A stretch of DNA of 64,000 nucleotides, taken from positions 880,613,220 to 880,677,219 of the forward strand of contig NC_081409.1 in assembly GCF_030272615.1 (NCBI RefSeq), given 5' to 3'. The translations under genes were made by a program, and so were the position numbers. This document shows, piece by piece, positions 34,263-47,183 of this stretch (positions are counted from its first letter, which is position 1; each line of letters opens with the position of its first letter). The notes beneath the pieces were generated by a model. It searched no databases. It saw nothing but the letters and a program-made list of their open reading frames with translations, and was not told the origin of the DNA. Source of the DNA: Cryptomeria japonica. Taxonomy: Eukaryota > Streptophyta > Pinopsida > Cupressales > Cupressaceae.

Positions 34263-35176
34263 TTAAACTTCTATAAGAATTATAAATTCAATTGTATAAC
34301 TAATTCAAGGTACAATAATTGAAAAACATTATTAGTATGCATCCTTTCAAATTTTTTTAGAAATTTATTAAAAATGTAAAAAAAACCAATCCCATGAAAA
34401 TAGATGTACAATTAATAATTAATAAATATATTTTAATCTATTATAGGAACTATATATTCAATTGTATAAATTTAGACATTTCAAAATAACATCAACTCAA
34501 TATGAATAGCTATATTTAAACCTATTTTATAGATTACAAATTTAATGTATGACTGGCCCAAAACATAGTCTTAGGAAAACATCACTATTAGTGTGATATT
34601 ATATTCGCATTGCCATAATTTAATTAGTGAATCATTAATTAGGAAATTATTATCCTTTATTTAATTTGCATTCTCATCATTTAGGATAAGGTCGTCTTTC
34701 ATCTACTAAGGAAAAATGGAGAATGCATATCACATTAAATTTTTTAATTTCAGAAATGAGTATTGATGAATTTCTCTCTTGCAAGAAAAAAATTTGCAAA
34801 ATAATTTCTCATTCTAACATATAGCATTAGTACTCATAGATTTGCAAGATTTTCTCAAAATTTTGAGATTTTCTTCATAAGGTTGTAATTAATGAATCAT
34901 AAAGAAAAATAAGACTTTTGGATGAGTCTAACATATCAAAAAATATAGATTTCCTATTTAAAAGTCAAATTTGAAATTTAAAAAATTTGATTTTTTTTGT
35001 GCGTTTACATATTTATATCTTTGAAATTTTGTATATGATATGAAAATCATGTAGATCTACAAATACATATTATTTTATATTAATACAATTACTATTACCA
35101 CTTTAGCTCTTTTGCTTCTAGCACATGCACTAGTTTATTCAACCAAATTTTGTTGTGGTTTGCATTATTTATTTAT
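34263..35176. repeat. Ancient duplicated segment, copy B, right part
   Basis: Aligns with about 28850-29790. Interrupted at its right end by the Copia LTR starting at 35177. Confidence 0.7.
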
Positions 35177-37970
35177 TGTTGGCATAATATTGTCATTGAT
35201 GTCAATAGTTGAGAAGATGCAACTTGATAGAGACTAGATAGAGAAATAGCTCCACACGAACTGGATGGTGATGTAGAGATATCCACTGGTCAAAGATGCA
35301 AAAGCATGCTAGAGGATGGGTACCCTAGAGGAAGATCAGATTGATAGAGATGGTGTTGTCCCAAGTTGGCAAAGGTAAGCATATTTGATTGTTTGTGTGC
35401 AAGCTGAACACCCATGAGTTTGTATTTAGTCAATGGTCACATAAAGCACAGAGTAGACATAGGCTATAGAGTGGTGAAAGCATTAGGCAAACTGGCCTGA
35501 TTCAGAAAAATATAGTTGTAGTTATACTAACACGTAGTGTTAGTCGCACCCTATTGCAATGTTATGCACATAACAAATCGTGTTATCGCTACTGCTATCT
35601 CGTTGTCAACTTTTTACATTGACCAAAGACCACTATGAAACTATGACAAGAGATAGGAGATGTACATAAGACACAAGGTTATTGACATCGCTATTTCCCT
35701 GGGAAATATTTCATGCTAACCAAGGGAGCCATGAAATAGTGAAAAGTATATAACAGGCATGTTTTGGATTATCATTGGTTTGCAGATAATTCTCTACACT
35801 AACTAATAGCAGCTGAGAAAAAATGAAAGTATATAACATGGAAGTTTTTTTATTTTTCTATTTCACAACAAGGTTTATGTGTTGACAAACATGTTCTATG
35901 AAACTGCGAAAGCGCATAATACGTATGTTATTGACTGCTTTAACCAAGGGTTCTATGAAACTATGAAAGCTTATAATGGAGGTACCATTGACCATCCAAT
36001 ATTCTAAGGTTATGTATCATCTCGCCAGCCCACAGGGAGAAAGCCTTTTCTATTTCATGATTCACATAACACGCATGTTAGTCAACCTACATAACACATC
36101 AATGCAACTTGTGAATCCAATGTGTATTTTTTTCAAACATGGACTTTTTGTGAGTAGATGAATATGTAGATGGGACCCACCATTCAGCACATGGCTAAGG
36201 GACATGGGAATTCTACATGGACAATATATTTTACTAGTATATAAATCCAAGGTACACATATCAAAGGAGATTATTTCTTCATCTATAGAAAAAACAAGGA
36301 AAGAATTAAATGCCAAATAATGTTGTAGTTGGTCAATCATTTTTAGAATAGAGATTGTATGTAAGAGAGAAACCAGACTATAGAGGTTGTTGGGTAAACA
36401 TGAAAGGAAGTGTTTAAAAAGTACAACTATTGGACTGAAATGAAGAATCAAGAAAGATTATTGAGTGGCTCAAGAAGATTTCCAGTTTGACCACAAAATA
36501 AAAATGAAGTAAATGTGAACATAATTGTAGCTAAAAATATATTTTTCGAAATGAGAGTTGAGTGAAAATTAAAACCAGACTACAGATGTTGTTAGGTAAA
36601 CAAGAAAGGAAGCATTTTATGTGGATGGTAGTAGACAAAGAAGAAGAGACAAGAAATATTGTTTAATGACTGGAATAGACTTTTTGATTATACTTTTTTT
36701 TCGAGAGAAACTTTTGGAGGTGTGTAAATGGAAAAAAATGAAGAGGTATGAAATATTGTTGAGAGTGGTGAAGTAAGTAATGGTAGCCAACATACAACGG
36801 AAGAAGCTCTGAAAAAATAGAAGATAGAGAATAGAGAGAAGAGGGAGTAGAAAAGAGCAGAGAACAAAAAATAACACAATGCTCAAGAAGTCAATAATAT
36901 CGTAGGAAAGATTGTTGGTAGAATAACTAGAAGGTGAAGAGGAGATAACTGGCAGATGAAAGAAAGAGCAAAGAACTAAAAATAGAGGACTAAGATGGTA
37001 AAGCAATGAAGGTATGAAAGGTGCAAGAAAGAAGTGATGAAGTTAAGTTAAAAAAGGATATAGATTAGAACATAGAAAAGGCACATAGAAGTAAATCCAA
37101 AATATCTATAATAAATATTATATAGAGGGTGTGTGTGTGTGCTGAATAGAGAAGAGAAGAATAGAGAAAAAAGAAGAAGCATGAATATGAGAAGAATTCA
37201 CATAATGTGTTGAATAAATTCACAAGTTTGAACACCTTCATAAACAACACACAACAAGTGAAACAAAGGAAGTGGATAGAGGATAAAGACCTTAGAGAAA
37301 AGAACTGAGGGTAGAGAGAAAATAGAAAAGACAACAAAAGTGAATAGTAGAAACCAAAGACTAGAGAGTGGAGAGCATAGGAAAATAACATAGAAGGTTA
37401 GTAACACATAGTAGGACAAAAAAAGAGGATTGAATCAAGTAGAGATCAGAGAATTGTATGAAAAGATAAGAAGACGATAAATAATAGAGGACAAAGCCTA
37501 TGTGCAGACAAGAGTTAAGTCATTCCCAAGTGTAGATAACACAGTTAGTTACAGAACCTCATTTGCAACAAGGTGCTTATTTGTTATTGAGTATTTCTTT
37601 TATTGTAATCCTCTGAGTGGGTACCTAGATATTGGGTTGGTGCTCCTTTGGGTTGGTGCCCTTAAAGCTAGGGGTTGATGCTCTTTTGGGTTGGTGCCCA
37701 TAAAATTTGTAATCAGATTTTCATAGTGAGGGTAGATTGGAGCAGTAGACTCCAAAAAAATTTCTCATTGAGGTTTTTCCCACATTGTATTTTTCTTGTA
37801 TATCTTGTGTTATGTGCTCGCCTTGTGTGTATGTGCAAATGTGTTTAACATCTCTACTCATAGTATCTTGACTTATTTTATTAATGTTTAAATTGATACA
37901 AAAGTTCAAGTTTCTTTTTAATTACCACTAATTCACCCCCCCTCCCTCTTAGTGGTCCATTCATGTTCCA
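35177..37970 (+). repeat. 5' LTR of the SIRE-like element
   Basis: Starts TGTTGGCATAAT and ends ...CATGTTCCA. The middle (36600-37500) is strongly purine-biased on the plus strand, and near 37630-37700 there are two ~46-bp units GGGTTGGTGCTCCTTTGGG. Confidence 0.8.
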
Positions 37971-37975
37971 ACGAT

Positions 37976-37989
37976 TGGTATTAGAGTGC
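37976..37989 (+). other. Primer-binding site of the SIRE-like element
   Basis: TGGTATTAGAGTGC differs from the common TGGTATCAGAGC by two or three bases and sits five bases after the LTR end. Confidence 0.75.
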
Positions 37990-38047
37990 TAGGTTCCTTT
38001 TTGGATAATATTTCTTGAGCTTAGGTAGATTATAGTGTGTGAACACA

Positions 38048-39960
38048 ATGGTGATGTTTGAGTCATCCTGTGCTAATGTACCAAGGTTTCATGGTACAAA
38101 CTATGTCATTTGGAGTTCAAGAATGGAAGTCTATTTGTCCTCCCTGGGTTATGATGTCTAGATGGTAGTTAAGGATGGTTATTTATCTCTACTACTCCTA
38201 CTAATCGTGATGCAAAAATAAAATATGAGTGCAATGCTAAAGCTAAGAAGGTTATTCTTAGCGAGTTGTCTAATATAGTGTCTTCAAAGGTCAATAAATA
38301 TAATTCTGCAAAGAATGTGTGGGATAGATTGAAAAAAATATATGGAGAAGAGTCTAGCACTACTCAATCAAACTATGGAAGAAAGATGAAGAAATAATCA
38401 GGTAAATGTACAAATGATGAAAATGGATTAGATAGTTACTGTAGTAAAGATATAAAGGAAACTCATCTGCTCATGGCACAAAAGATCCAAAATAAGGAGA
38501 AGACATCAAAGTGTGATAGTGGATCTCATTCCAGCAATCAAAACTTATTTGGTAGTGATGATGAAGATGAAGTTGATTTTGAACTTGACTTTGGAGAAGA
38601 ATTGTTATGTACCCTGGAAGAATGGAAATAATTCATAAATTATAAGAAGTGTGCCACAAAGGAACAAAATCAACTAAGTAAATGCCTTGAAGATGCTAAT
38701 CTAAGTACTACTACTTTGGCAACTGAGTTGGAAGAAGCTAAGAGGAAAGCTGGTGAAATAAAATTATAGTTGGATACAAAAGAAAAGGAGTGTCAGAAGC
38801 TAGAACAAGAAATGAAAAATTTCATAATAGAGCTTGAGAGTTGCAAGAAAGATCTCAAGCTAAGGTTGAAGTGTAAGAGTAGCACAAATGCACTAAATGA
38901 CATGTTGAATAAGCAGAAGAAAAACAAGGATTCTATAGGCTTAGGATATGAGACTAGACAATTCACTACCAGTGGGGAGACATAAAAAAGAGACATAAAC
39001 TCTATATCTACAAGGTTGAATGGTCATGGACAAATCTTTACAATAAAGAATTCTCCAAGAAAGAAGATAGATCTAACTAATACTACTAAAAGTCTGAAGA
39101 CACATGTTGTTGTTACAAGAAAAGATAATATTGATAAGAAGGGTAAAGTTAAGTTGAATGAAGATGGTTTCATTAGAGAAGAGAACACAAGAGGAAAGTT
39201 TAGGAGACATCCTGCTAGAAGAATAACAAAATATGTTGGTCCCAGAATTGAGAAGAAGAAGAAATAGAAATATGTGACTACTGCAAGTGTACAACCCAAG
39301 GCCAATAACAAAAGAAGAAGAAATAGAGAAAACTAGTCAACAATATCTCAACACATTTGGCCAAATCAATTTGTAAGTTAAATTCCTATTTCTTTGGTTA
39401 TTGTTATTCATGTAAAGGATATGGGCATAGAACAAGTGAGTGTATAAATGGGTCTAGGATAGGTCATGTTGCATATTCTAGAAATAGAAATGTAGTTTGT
39501 CAAATATGTAATGCATATGGATACAAGGCTTTAAATTGTAAACTTATGCATAGACCTACTCCAAACTATGTAAGCAAGAACCATTTTTGTTTCTTGAGAA
39601 ATATGAATGTAATTTGTTATAGTTGCAATAAAATTGTTCATAAGAGCTATGAGTGTAGAAGAAAAACATATCAGTCTAGTGGCAACCCTCAACTTCTTTA
39701 AAAAAAAATGTACGATGCAACAACTATGGTCATCAAGAAAGAGAATGTAGATTTCATGTAAGACATAAATATGCTTGGAACAAAAATGGAAGTGTTTTTG
39801 GATTATTAAGAAATCATTTTGTTCCTTCAATTGACTACTAAAGTATAGATTGGAGAAGGAAAGCAAATCAATTTAATGAAAATTCATCTACACCTCTATT
39901 TAGTAAGAACATAGTATGCTATAGATACAACAATTTTGGTCATCTCTAAAATATTATAGA
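38048..39960 (+). pseudogene. Copia gag with coiled coil and several zinc knuckles
   Basis: Gag forms the virus-like particle and its knuckles bind element RNA. The frame starts at ATG 38048 (MVMFESS), with GTNYVIWSSRMEVYLSS as the N-terminal Copia gag motif and NSAKNVWDRLKKIYGEES near 38300. A predicted coiled coil (LEEAKRKAGEIK ... LEQEMKNFIIELESCKKD) lies at about 38720-38870. The C-terminal part has CYSCKGYGHRTSEC at about 39402, CQICNAYGYKALNC (His replaced by Tyr) and CYSCNKIVHKSYEC, then weaker CNNYGHQEREC and CYRYNNFGH. Several stops, mostly TAG, and frameshifts break it. No protease motif follows. Confidence 0.85.
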
Positions 39961-41157
39961 ACAAAGGTGGTCAAACAAAGGAACATGATAGATGCTGCAG
40001 AACATAGATGATAAGTAAAAAGGCAAGAAGGATGGAACTATATGCATGCATTCACATGTGATATCACCCCAAGATTAAAGTAATGCAAGACCTTAGGGAG
40101 AGTTGAGCATAACAACATCTTTTGACCCCAGATTTATGGAAGAATATGTGATAGGAGAGTTGACTAAAATAAAAATTGTTCGCATATATGTTAAATGATG
40201 CTTAGATTAGTTGAAATTGTGTATAATTGTTGTAGTTGTTTGTAATGGATAAGTTTAAAAATTGTTAGCATATAGATCAATGTGAAAAGATGCTTGGTTG
40301 TGGCTACACATATATAAGGTTGAGCATGGGTGCAAGTACAAAAGTTAATTTCAAGGAAACTCACAATGTGAAGAAGGTATATGTTAAGCGGTTGCAAACA
40401 ACCATTGCAAGCAAAAATGTTGCATCAGAACCTGTATATGAAAGGATTGCTCTGTGTCACTGATTCAGAGTCCAAATTTTAAAGGGTTCAACATACAGTT
40501 TGTATCATAGATATTTGAGACAATACTTTGATTTAGCATGGTGGGATGAAAATCATTGGATCGGTTCATTAATAAGAATGGTGCAAAAAGTTAATATAAG
40601 AATTAGTGGTTTAAGAAGACCATAATGGTGTAGCTAAAAAGGCAATGACAAAGACTACAAGAGGATAGAATGAAAGACATAGTCTTCCAAGATTCACATA
40701 GTACAGAAAAGCACATAAGTTTTAAATTGACCTTGAAATATGACTCTTGAAGACAACGGTGACGAGGGTATTCCATAACAATCCAAACTATACTAGTCAT
40801 AGAGGAAAAACTTTGTATCAGCCCATGTGTTATGAAGAAGAGAAGATGGAAGAAAACATATACGAAGATACAAATTTATTATTGTAATAATGGTTCATCT
40901 TGTATATAAGAAGCATAGGAGTACACAATCATATAGGTGCATTGGTTCAAGGGGAGATCATAGCTTCATATTATACATCCTTGAACCCATGTGTGTGCTC
41001 CCAAGGTGATGGAGCATTAAGGTCATGGATCTCAGGGGAGACTATTGTTGAATAGGGTCAACAAAATGATAGGAAGTGTTGTTGTTTCATATGAGGGACA
41101 AGATGAGGTATTGTTCATGTAAACATCATGTTATTGACCATATGCACAATGCAATTG
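39961..41157 (+). other. Interior of the SIRE-like element without recognisable pol
   Basis: Only short frames; no DDE, YVDD-type or RNase H motif was seen on either strand. Confidence 0.55.
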
Positions 41158-43915
41158 TCAAAAGGGGGAGTGACCTGATATTTTCAGCTACAAAAAGGAG
41201 AAGATTTGATAGAGAATTGACAAAGCAATATGTCTACACCCATTGGTTAGAGATGCATTGAAGGCATACAAGAGGATGGGTGGCCCAGAGGAAGATCAAA
41301 TTGATAGAGATGGTGTTGTCCAAGGTTGGTAGAGTTAAGCATATTTGATTGTTTGTGTGGAAACTGAACACCCATGAGTTTGTATTTAGTCAATGGCCAT
41401 AAAGAAGACATAGTAGACACATGCTATAGAGTGGTGAAAGCATTGGGAAAACTGGTCTTATTTAAAAAAAAAATATAATTGCAGTTATACTAACACGTTG
41501 TGTTAGTCACACCCTATTGCAATGATATGTGCATAACGCATTGTGTTATCACTATTTCTATCTCATTGTCAACTTTCTGCATTGACCAAAGGCTGCTATG
41601 AAACTATGAAAAGAGACAGGAGATGTGCATAACACATCAGGTTGTTGCCATTGCTATTTCATTGATAATGTTTCATGCTGACCAAGGTAGTCGCAAAACA
41701 GTGAAAATATATAACACATGTTCTGGATTATTGCTGGTTCGCAAACAATTCTTTGCACTAACAACAGTTGAGAAACAACAAAAGTGCAGAACGCACAAGT
41801 TTTTGATTTTCGCTATTTCGCAGTAAGGTTTATGTGATGACAAACATGTTTTGTAAAAGTGAATAATATGTGTGTTATTGTCTGTCTGATCTTCTCACCA
41901 GTATACAGGTCAATATTTTTCCTTCATGAAGGATTTTGTAGAACTGTGAAAGCATATAACTAGTAGGTTATTGACTATCTAGTATTTTGAAGTAATACAG
42001 TATCCCACTAGCTCACATGAAGACAATCTTTGCTATTTTGTGATGCAAAAAACATGTGAGTTAGTTGACCTGCAACACACATCAAGGCAACCTATGAATG
42101 CTACGTGGATTTCTTCCACACATGGAATTTTTGTGAGCATATGAATTTATGTAGATGGGTCCAACCATCCACAATGTGGCTAAGGGACATGAGAATGCTA
42201 TGTGGACAAGATATTTGTCTAGTATATGAATACAAGGCACACGTATCAAAGGAGATTATTTTTGACTCTACACAACAAACGAGGAAAGAATTAAATACCA
42301 AAGTGTTGTAGTTGGTTGATCATTTCTAGAATGAAGATTGCGTGTAAAAGAGAAACCAAACTACAGAGGTTTTTGGGTAAATATGGAAGGAATTATTTAA
42401 TAACTATAACTAGAAAACTTCAAAATGAATAAACAAGAAAGATTATTTAGTGGATCAAGAAGATTTCCAGTTTGGCCACAAAATAAAAATGAAGTAAATG
42501 TGAATATAACTATAGCTAAAAATATATTTTTTAAAATGGGAGTTGAGTTAAAAGTAAAACTAGACTATAGAGGTTTATAGATAAACAAGGAAGGAAGAAT
42601 ATTATGTGGATGGCTGCAAACAGGGTAGAAGAGACAAGAGATATTGTTTAATGACTGAAATAGATTTTTTGAATATCCTCTTTTTTTGGAGGGAAATTTT
42701 TGGGGGCGTGTAAATGACAAAAAGTTAAGAGGTATAAAATATTGTTGATATTGGTCAAGTAAGTAATGGTAGCCAACGTACAGGTGAAGAAGCTCTGCAA
42801 AACAGAAGATAGAGAAGAGGGAGTAGAAAAGTATTTTCCATAGGTGTCAATAACATGGTGCCTAAGCAGTCAATAACATCACAAGAAATATTGCTAGTAG
42901 AGTAATCATAAGGGGAAGAGGAGATAAATGACAGCTAAAAGAAAGAGCAGAGAGAAAAAAATAGAGGACTAAGAAGGCATAGCAAAGAAGGTATGAAAGG
43001 TGCAAGAAAGAAGTGATGAAGTTAAGTAAAACAAAGGATACCGATTTGAGCATAGAAAAGGTACTCAAAAGAAAATTTAGTGCTTCTGTAGTGGAGATTA
43101 CATAGAGGGTTTGTGTGTACTGAATATAGAAGAGAAGAGTGTAGATTAAAGAAGAAGCATGAAGGACAGAAGAATGTACAAAATGTGTTGAAGAAATTCA
43201 CAAGTGTGAACACCTCAATAGATAATACACAATGGGTGAAAAAAATGAAGAGGATAGAGGAAAAAGACCATAGAGAAAACAATGGAGGGTAGAAAGTAGA
43301 TAGAAAAGAGAAAAAAAGTGAATAGCAGAGACCAAAGACTAGAGAGTGGAGAGTGGAGGTAGATAACACGGAAGGTTAGTCACACAGAGTAGGGCAGAAA
43401 GAGAGGACTGAATCAAGAAGAGATCAAAGAGTTGTATGCAAAGATAAGAAGAGGACAAAGAAAAAAGGACAAAGCCTGTGTGCAGTGAAGAGTCAATTCA
43501 TCTCCAAGTGTAGATAACATAGTGAGTTAGAAAACCTTATTTGTAACAAGGTTCTTATTTTTTATTGAATATTTATTTTATTGTAATCCTTTAAGTGGGT
43601 GCTCAGATAGGGGGTTGGTGCTCCTTTGGGTTGGTGGCCATAAAGCTAGGAGTTGGTGCTCCTTTGGGTTGGTGTCCATAAAATTTAGGGGTTGGTGCTC
43701 CTTTAGGTTGGTGCCCATAAAATTTGTATTTATAGTTTCATTGTGAGGCTGGATTGGAGCAGTAGACTCCAACGACTTTTCTCACCGAGGTTTTTCCCAC
43801 ATTGGGTTTCCTTAGTATATTGTTTGTTATTTTCTTTACTTGTGTCTATGCAAATGTGTTTAACATCTCTTCTCATAGTATCTTGATTTATGTTATTAAT
43901 GGTTTAATTTATACA
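41158..43915 (+). repeat. Polypurine tract and truncated 3' LTR of the SIRE-like element
   Basis: CAAAAGGGGGAG (about 41159-41170), then the LTR from TGACCTGATATT at 41171, aligning with 35177 onward. It has three ~46-bp GGGTTGGTGCTCC units where the 5' LTR has two, and stops matching near 43915. Confidence 0.8.
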
Positions 43916-44700
43916 GTATAGGGTAAAAGTACAAACCAATGTCACACTTTTACAAAGGAAAAGGTTAACACAACAATAACGGTTCAATTTTGTTGTGATA
44001 AAAGTGTCATTTTTATTTTGAATTTGAAGATAATGTAAAATGATGAAATGTATAAAATTTGGTGAAGTTTAAGTCTACTATTTTTTGAATTTTTTTTGTC
44101 AATAATTTATATGTTTTCTTAGCTTTAAAGTCCATTTTATTGCTAAGAAACGCTGAAAAATAGGGGGTTTTAGTTCCCACCACAAAAGAAAATGCAAATC
44201 AAATTATTTTTTTCCGATTTTAATATCCGTTATAGATGACATATATATACAGTGTATAAAAAAAAAGAAAATAATTTTTGATGTATATTTTCTTTGTTAT
44301 AGTATTTGGAAGTTGAATATACGAGAATTTGATAGTTTTTGTCTCCCACCATAATTTGTCTATTCAATTTATGATAATCAAAAAATGAAAAATAAACTTT
44401 TGAAGAAGACTCTCTCCTCTAGTGAACCATATTTTTTTCGATTATTTTTAAAGTTATTCAATATTTTTTTTGCTTTTTCATACCAGTCTCTTATCTAACA
44501 AAAGAATACCTACTTGTAGTATTTAAAAAAAAATTTATATATTAAATATAATCAAAACATTATAAAATCTATATGAGTAAAATTGAGAAGTCGATCTATA
44601 TAAAAGGGTTTTTTTTTTTTTTTAATAAATTTAATTTACCTGTTGAATTTTTTTGTAGAAGTCAAAAGTTTCAAAAAATCAACATTTTTGTTGATGTGGC
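43916..44700. other. AT-rich non-coding stretch
   Basis: No coding signal. Begins where the truncated 3' LTR stops matching. Confidence 0.5.
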
Positions 44701-44724
44701 TGCCACTTGGCATTCCGCATAGAT

Positions 44725-44831
44725 AGTTCCGACCGGAAATGTTTTGGCCAGAAGTGTTCTGACCGGAACACTTCTAGTTGAAACTATGGAGGCCGACATG
44801 ACCGGTCGTACAAGCGACCGGTCGCTTGTAC
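44725..44831. repeat. Cluster of palindromes with GACCGG cores
   Basis: A perfect 24-bp palindrome has 12-bp arms 44808-44819 (GTACAAGCGACC) and 44820-44831. A 10-bp inverted repeat AGAAGTGTTC lies at 44750-44759 / 44766-44775 with a 6-base spacer. A smaller TTCC-GACC-GGAA hairpin is near 44728-44737. GACCGG recurs several times, a GC-rich island in AT-rich surroundings. Confidence 0.85.
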
Positions 44832-46131
44832 CCCATATAAAATAATGTTTTTTTTCCAATAAAAATATCAATTTCAATCAAGTGCGAAAATAATAAAAGT
44901 GATTTTTGAATAAAATCATTTTTAAAAAAAAATAAAGTGGCATTTTTAATCGAGGAGGAAGATTATAAAGGGGTGATTATTTCTAATTTTATAAAGGAGC
45001 GAAGATTTTGATTTTTTTTTTCAAAGGTGTCTACCCTTTCCAAGTATGTTATTTTAAATTACTTTTTCAATCATGCTTAATTTACAATATTTTTCATTAA
45101 TTATGCTTCAATCATTTATTTTCAATTATGTTATTTTAAATTATTTACAGATATTTAAAGGTTTTTTGAAAACTACTTATATTTTTTAGATTTAATTAAA
45201 TTTTATTTTATTAATCATTAATTGTGGATTCGATCATGTATTTTCAAGTATATTATATTACACTTTATTTTTTTAATTTTTTGATATTAAACATTAATTG
45301 TGGATTCAATCATGTGTATCTTATCTTGAATCTTTTATTTATGGGTACATGGATTCCATATGTTTTTATTTATATATGTATGCATTTATCCATTTTTATT
45401 TACGCATATAGATTCATTTATACATGTTCATATATATGCTTAGATTTATTCTTATTTGCATACTTAAAATAACTAAATAGTGAATTTGTTAAAATATATA
45501 TATTAAACACTAATGAAATTGAGTATATTCAACACTATTTATTACTTAATTATATTTTTTTTGAAACTAAAACTTGACTCAAATTCTCTATATATTAGCT
45601 ACTCTAGATTTCAAGAAATTAATGTTATTAAATCACGTTCATATATACACGTTGCATAGTCAAATTTAGAATCCAACTAGACTTAATTTCTTACTCTTTA
45701 TCTTATGTTTGGTAGAAACTAGGTCCTATTTCTTGAACATTATTTTTTTATTTTCTAAAATTTTAAAATTGGAGTTCAAGTGAAATGAGCTAAATGGATA
45801 AAAATTTACACATGTTTCATTTATTCAATGTATAAAGTTTAAGAATGCAAAATTAAATTTACATTTCATTAATTATATTTTGTTTGTTAAGAACAAGGAA
45901 AAGTAACTATATAACTTTTTAAATTTCATAGTTTACAAATGAAGTCTAGATTTATATATTCAACTCTAACATTGTTCTAATAAGTATATATATGTATATA
46001 GATAACTTCTAGAATTTAAAATAACTTGAAAGGTGCGCACAAATATGTTTTTTTCTTATATATGGTACATTTGCATGTTTTTGTTTTTAGGTTCAAAGCA
46101 CAAAATTTTGAAGATCTGAATATTTTTTGTA
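44832..46131. other. AT-rich spacer upstream of the transposase-like gene
   Basis: No coding signal. A TTTTGTTTTTAG/GTTC splice-acceptor-like site near 46080-46095 could belong to an upstream exon that I cannot identify. Confidence 0.45.
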
Positions 46132-47183
46132 ATGGGGAATAAGAGGACTAGATCAAGGTTGTATGATCATAAAAGGGATGATAAGATGAAAGGTCATACA
46201 AAACGTAGTCAACAACAATCTGTTGATGTTCAAGATCAACATGATGATGTTCAAGAAACATCTACTCAGGTACGAGATGGATTTTTCTTTTTTGGTATGG
46301 AAAATTTGATGGAAATGGATGAAGATAGTCTTATCAATAAATTCCATCTAAAGATATGATACCTGAAAGAACATTAAAATTGCATTGTAAGAAATTATGG
46401 GATGATTATTTTAATAATAAGTCTATTATTGGAAGAGTACAATTATTTGCTAAGTTATTTAGGAAAAGGGAAATGAAACCTGTTTTGGAGTTGTTGGGTG
46501 TTGATAATAAGGAAATTTCTCCTAATACATTAGTAAAAGAAACTATAATTGAAAATTTACAAGAAGCATTGAATTGTATTGACAACACAAGTCGAGGTGT
46601 TGATTTAAGTGTTGCACGTAGAGAATTGATGACTATGATTACTAGTAAGAAATTGACTCGTAGAAATCAAGTTAATGCAATTTCTCAATTAATGCATGTA
46701 TCCAGAAGAACTGTTCAAAGATACATTAGGAAGACAAATATTTTGGATGAAAACATTAAAAATAATTGGGTAAATATTTGTAGGGTTCCTAGAAAAGACA
46801 TAATTTCTACAGATGTAAAAATATAGGTCATTGATTATTGGACCAACCAATCTCATGTTTCTTCCAATAGAAGGGACACTATACAGATGATAGATGAAGA
46901 TGGTAAACAGATTACACATCCAATACATTTCTTAGATACAACATAAAGTGAAATGTTTGAAGCATTCAAGAAAGAATTTTTAGATGTAAAGATTTGCCAA
47001 AGGATGTTTGAGAGATTGCATCCTTTCTTTGTATGCATAAATAAGGTACGTGAAACTTTTTGTTGTCGAAATCATGTTGAATTTAATCTACACTTGCAAT
47101 CATATAAGAAGTTCATAGCAACAACTAATCCAAATAGTCATTCCTACAAGTACAATACAATTTGTGAAGTCTATTTTATGTGA
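46132..47183 (+). pseudogene. Unidentified transposase-like gene, N-terminal part, abutting the Tat 5' LTR
   Basis: I cannot assign a family. The frame begins MGNKRTRSRLYDHKRD, has one frameshift near 46350, and continues as MIPERTLKLHCKKLWDDYF, an Arg/Lys-rich region with a helix-turn-helix-like segment (VNAISQLMHVSRRTVQRYIRK) near 46670-46730. It then runs through TAG at 46824-46826 and TAA near 46944 into MFERLHPFFVCINKV and ETFCCRNHVEFNLHL. The stops look like mutated CAG and CAA. DNA-binding followed by a Cys/His cluster resembles transposon-derived proteins of unknown class in land plants. It ends at tandem stops just before the Tat LTR at 47220, so a downstream catalytic part may have been separated or lost. 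Confidence 0.45.

Larger units (their letters stand above)
35177..43915 (+). mobile_element. SIRE-like Copia element with gag but no recognisable pol (TR-GAG-like), 3' end truncated
   Basis: Two long direct repeats (35177-37970 and 41171-about 43915) share almost all blocks and act as LTRs of about 2.75-2.8 kb. A primer site (TGGTATTAGAGTGC) follows the first and a polypurine tract (CAAAAGGGGGAG) precedes the second. The 3.2-kb interior holds a Copia gag and then about 1.2 kb with no integrase, RT or RNase H that I can recognise. Terminal-repeat elements carrying only gag (TR-GAG) are described in plants; this fits, although a decayed pol cannot be excluded without a profile search. The last 60 or so bases of the 3' LTR are missing. 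Confidence 0.8.

Noticed and set aside
36617-37419. Phe/Leu/Ser-rich minus-strand frames resembling membrane proteins
   Set aside because: Reverse complement of the purine-biased LTR block; composition explains the hydrophobic look.
43916-45060. Possible DNA transposon from GGGTAAAAGTAC to CTACCCTTTCC
   Set aside because: The ends pair poorly and no target duplication was found; only the palindrome cluster within is solid.
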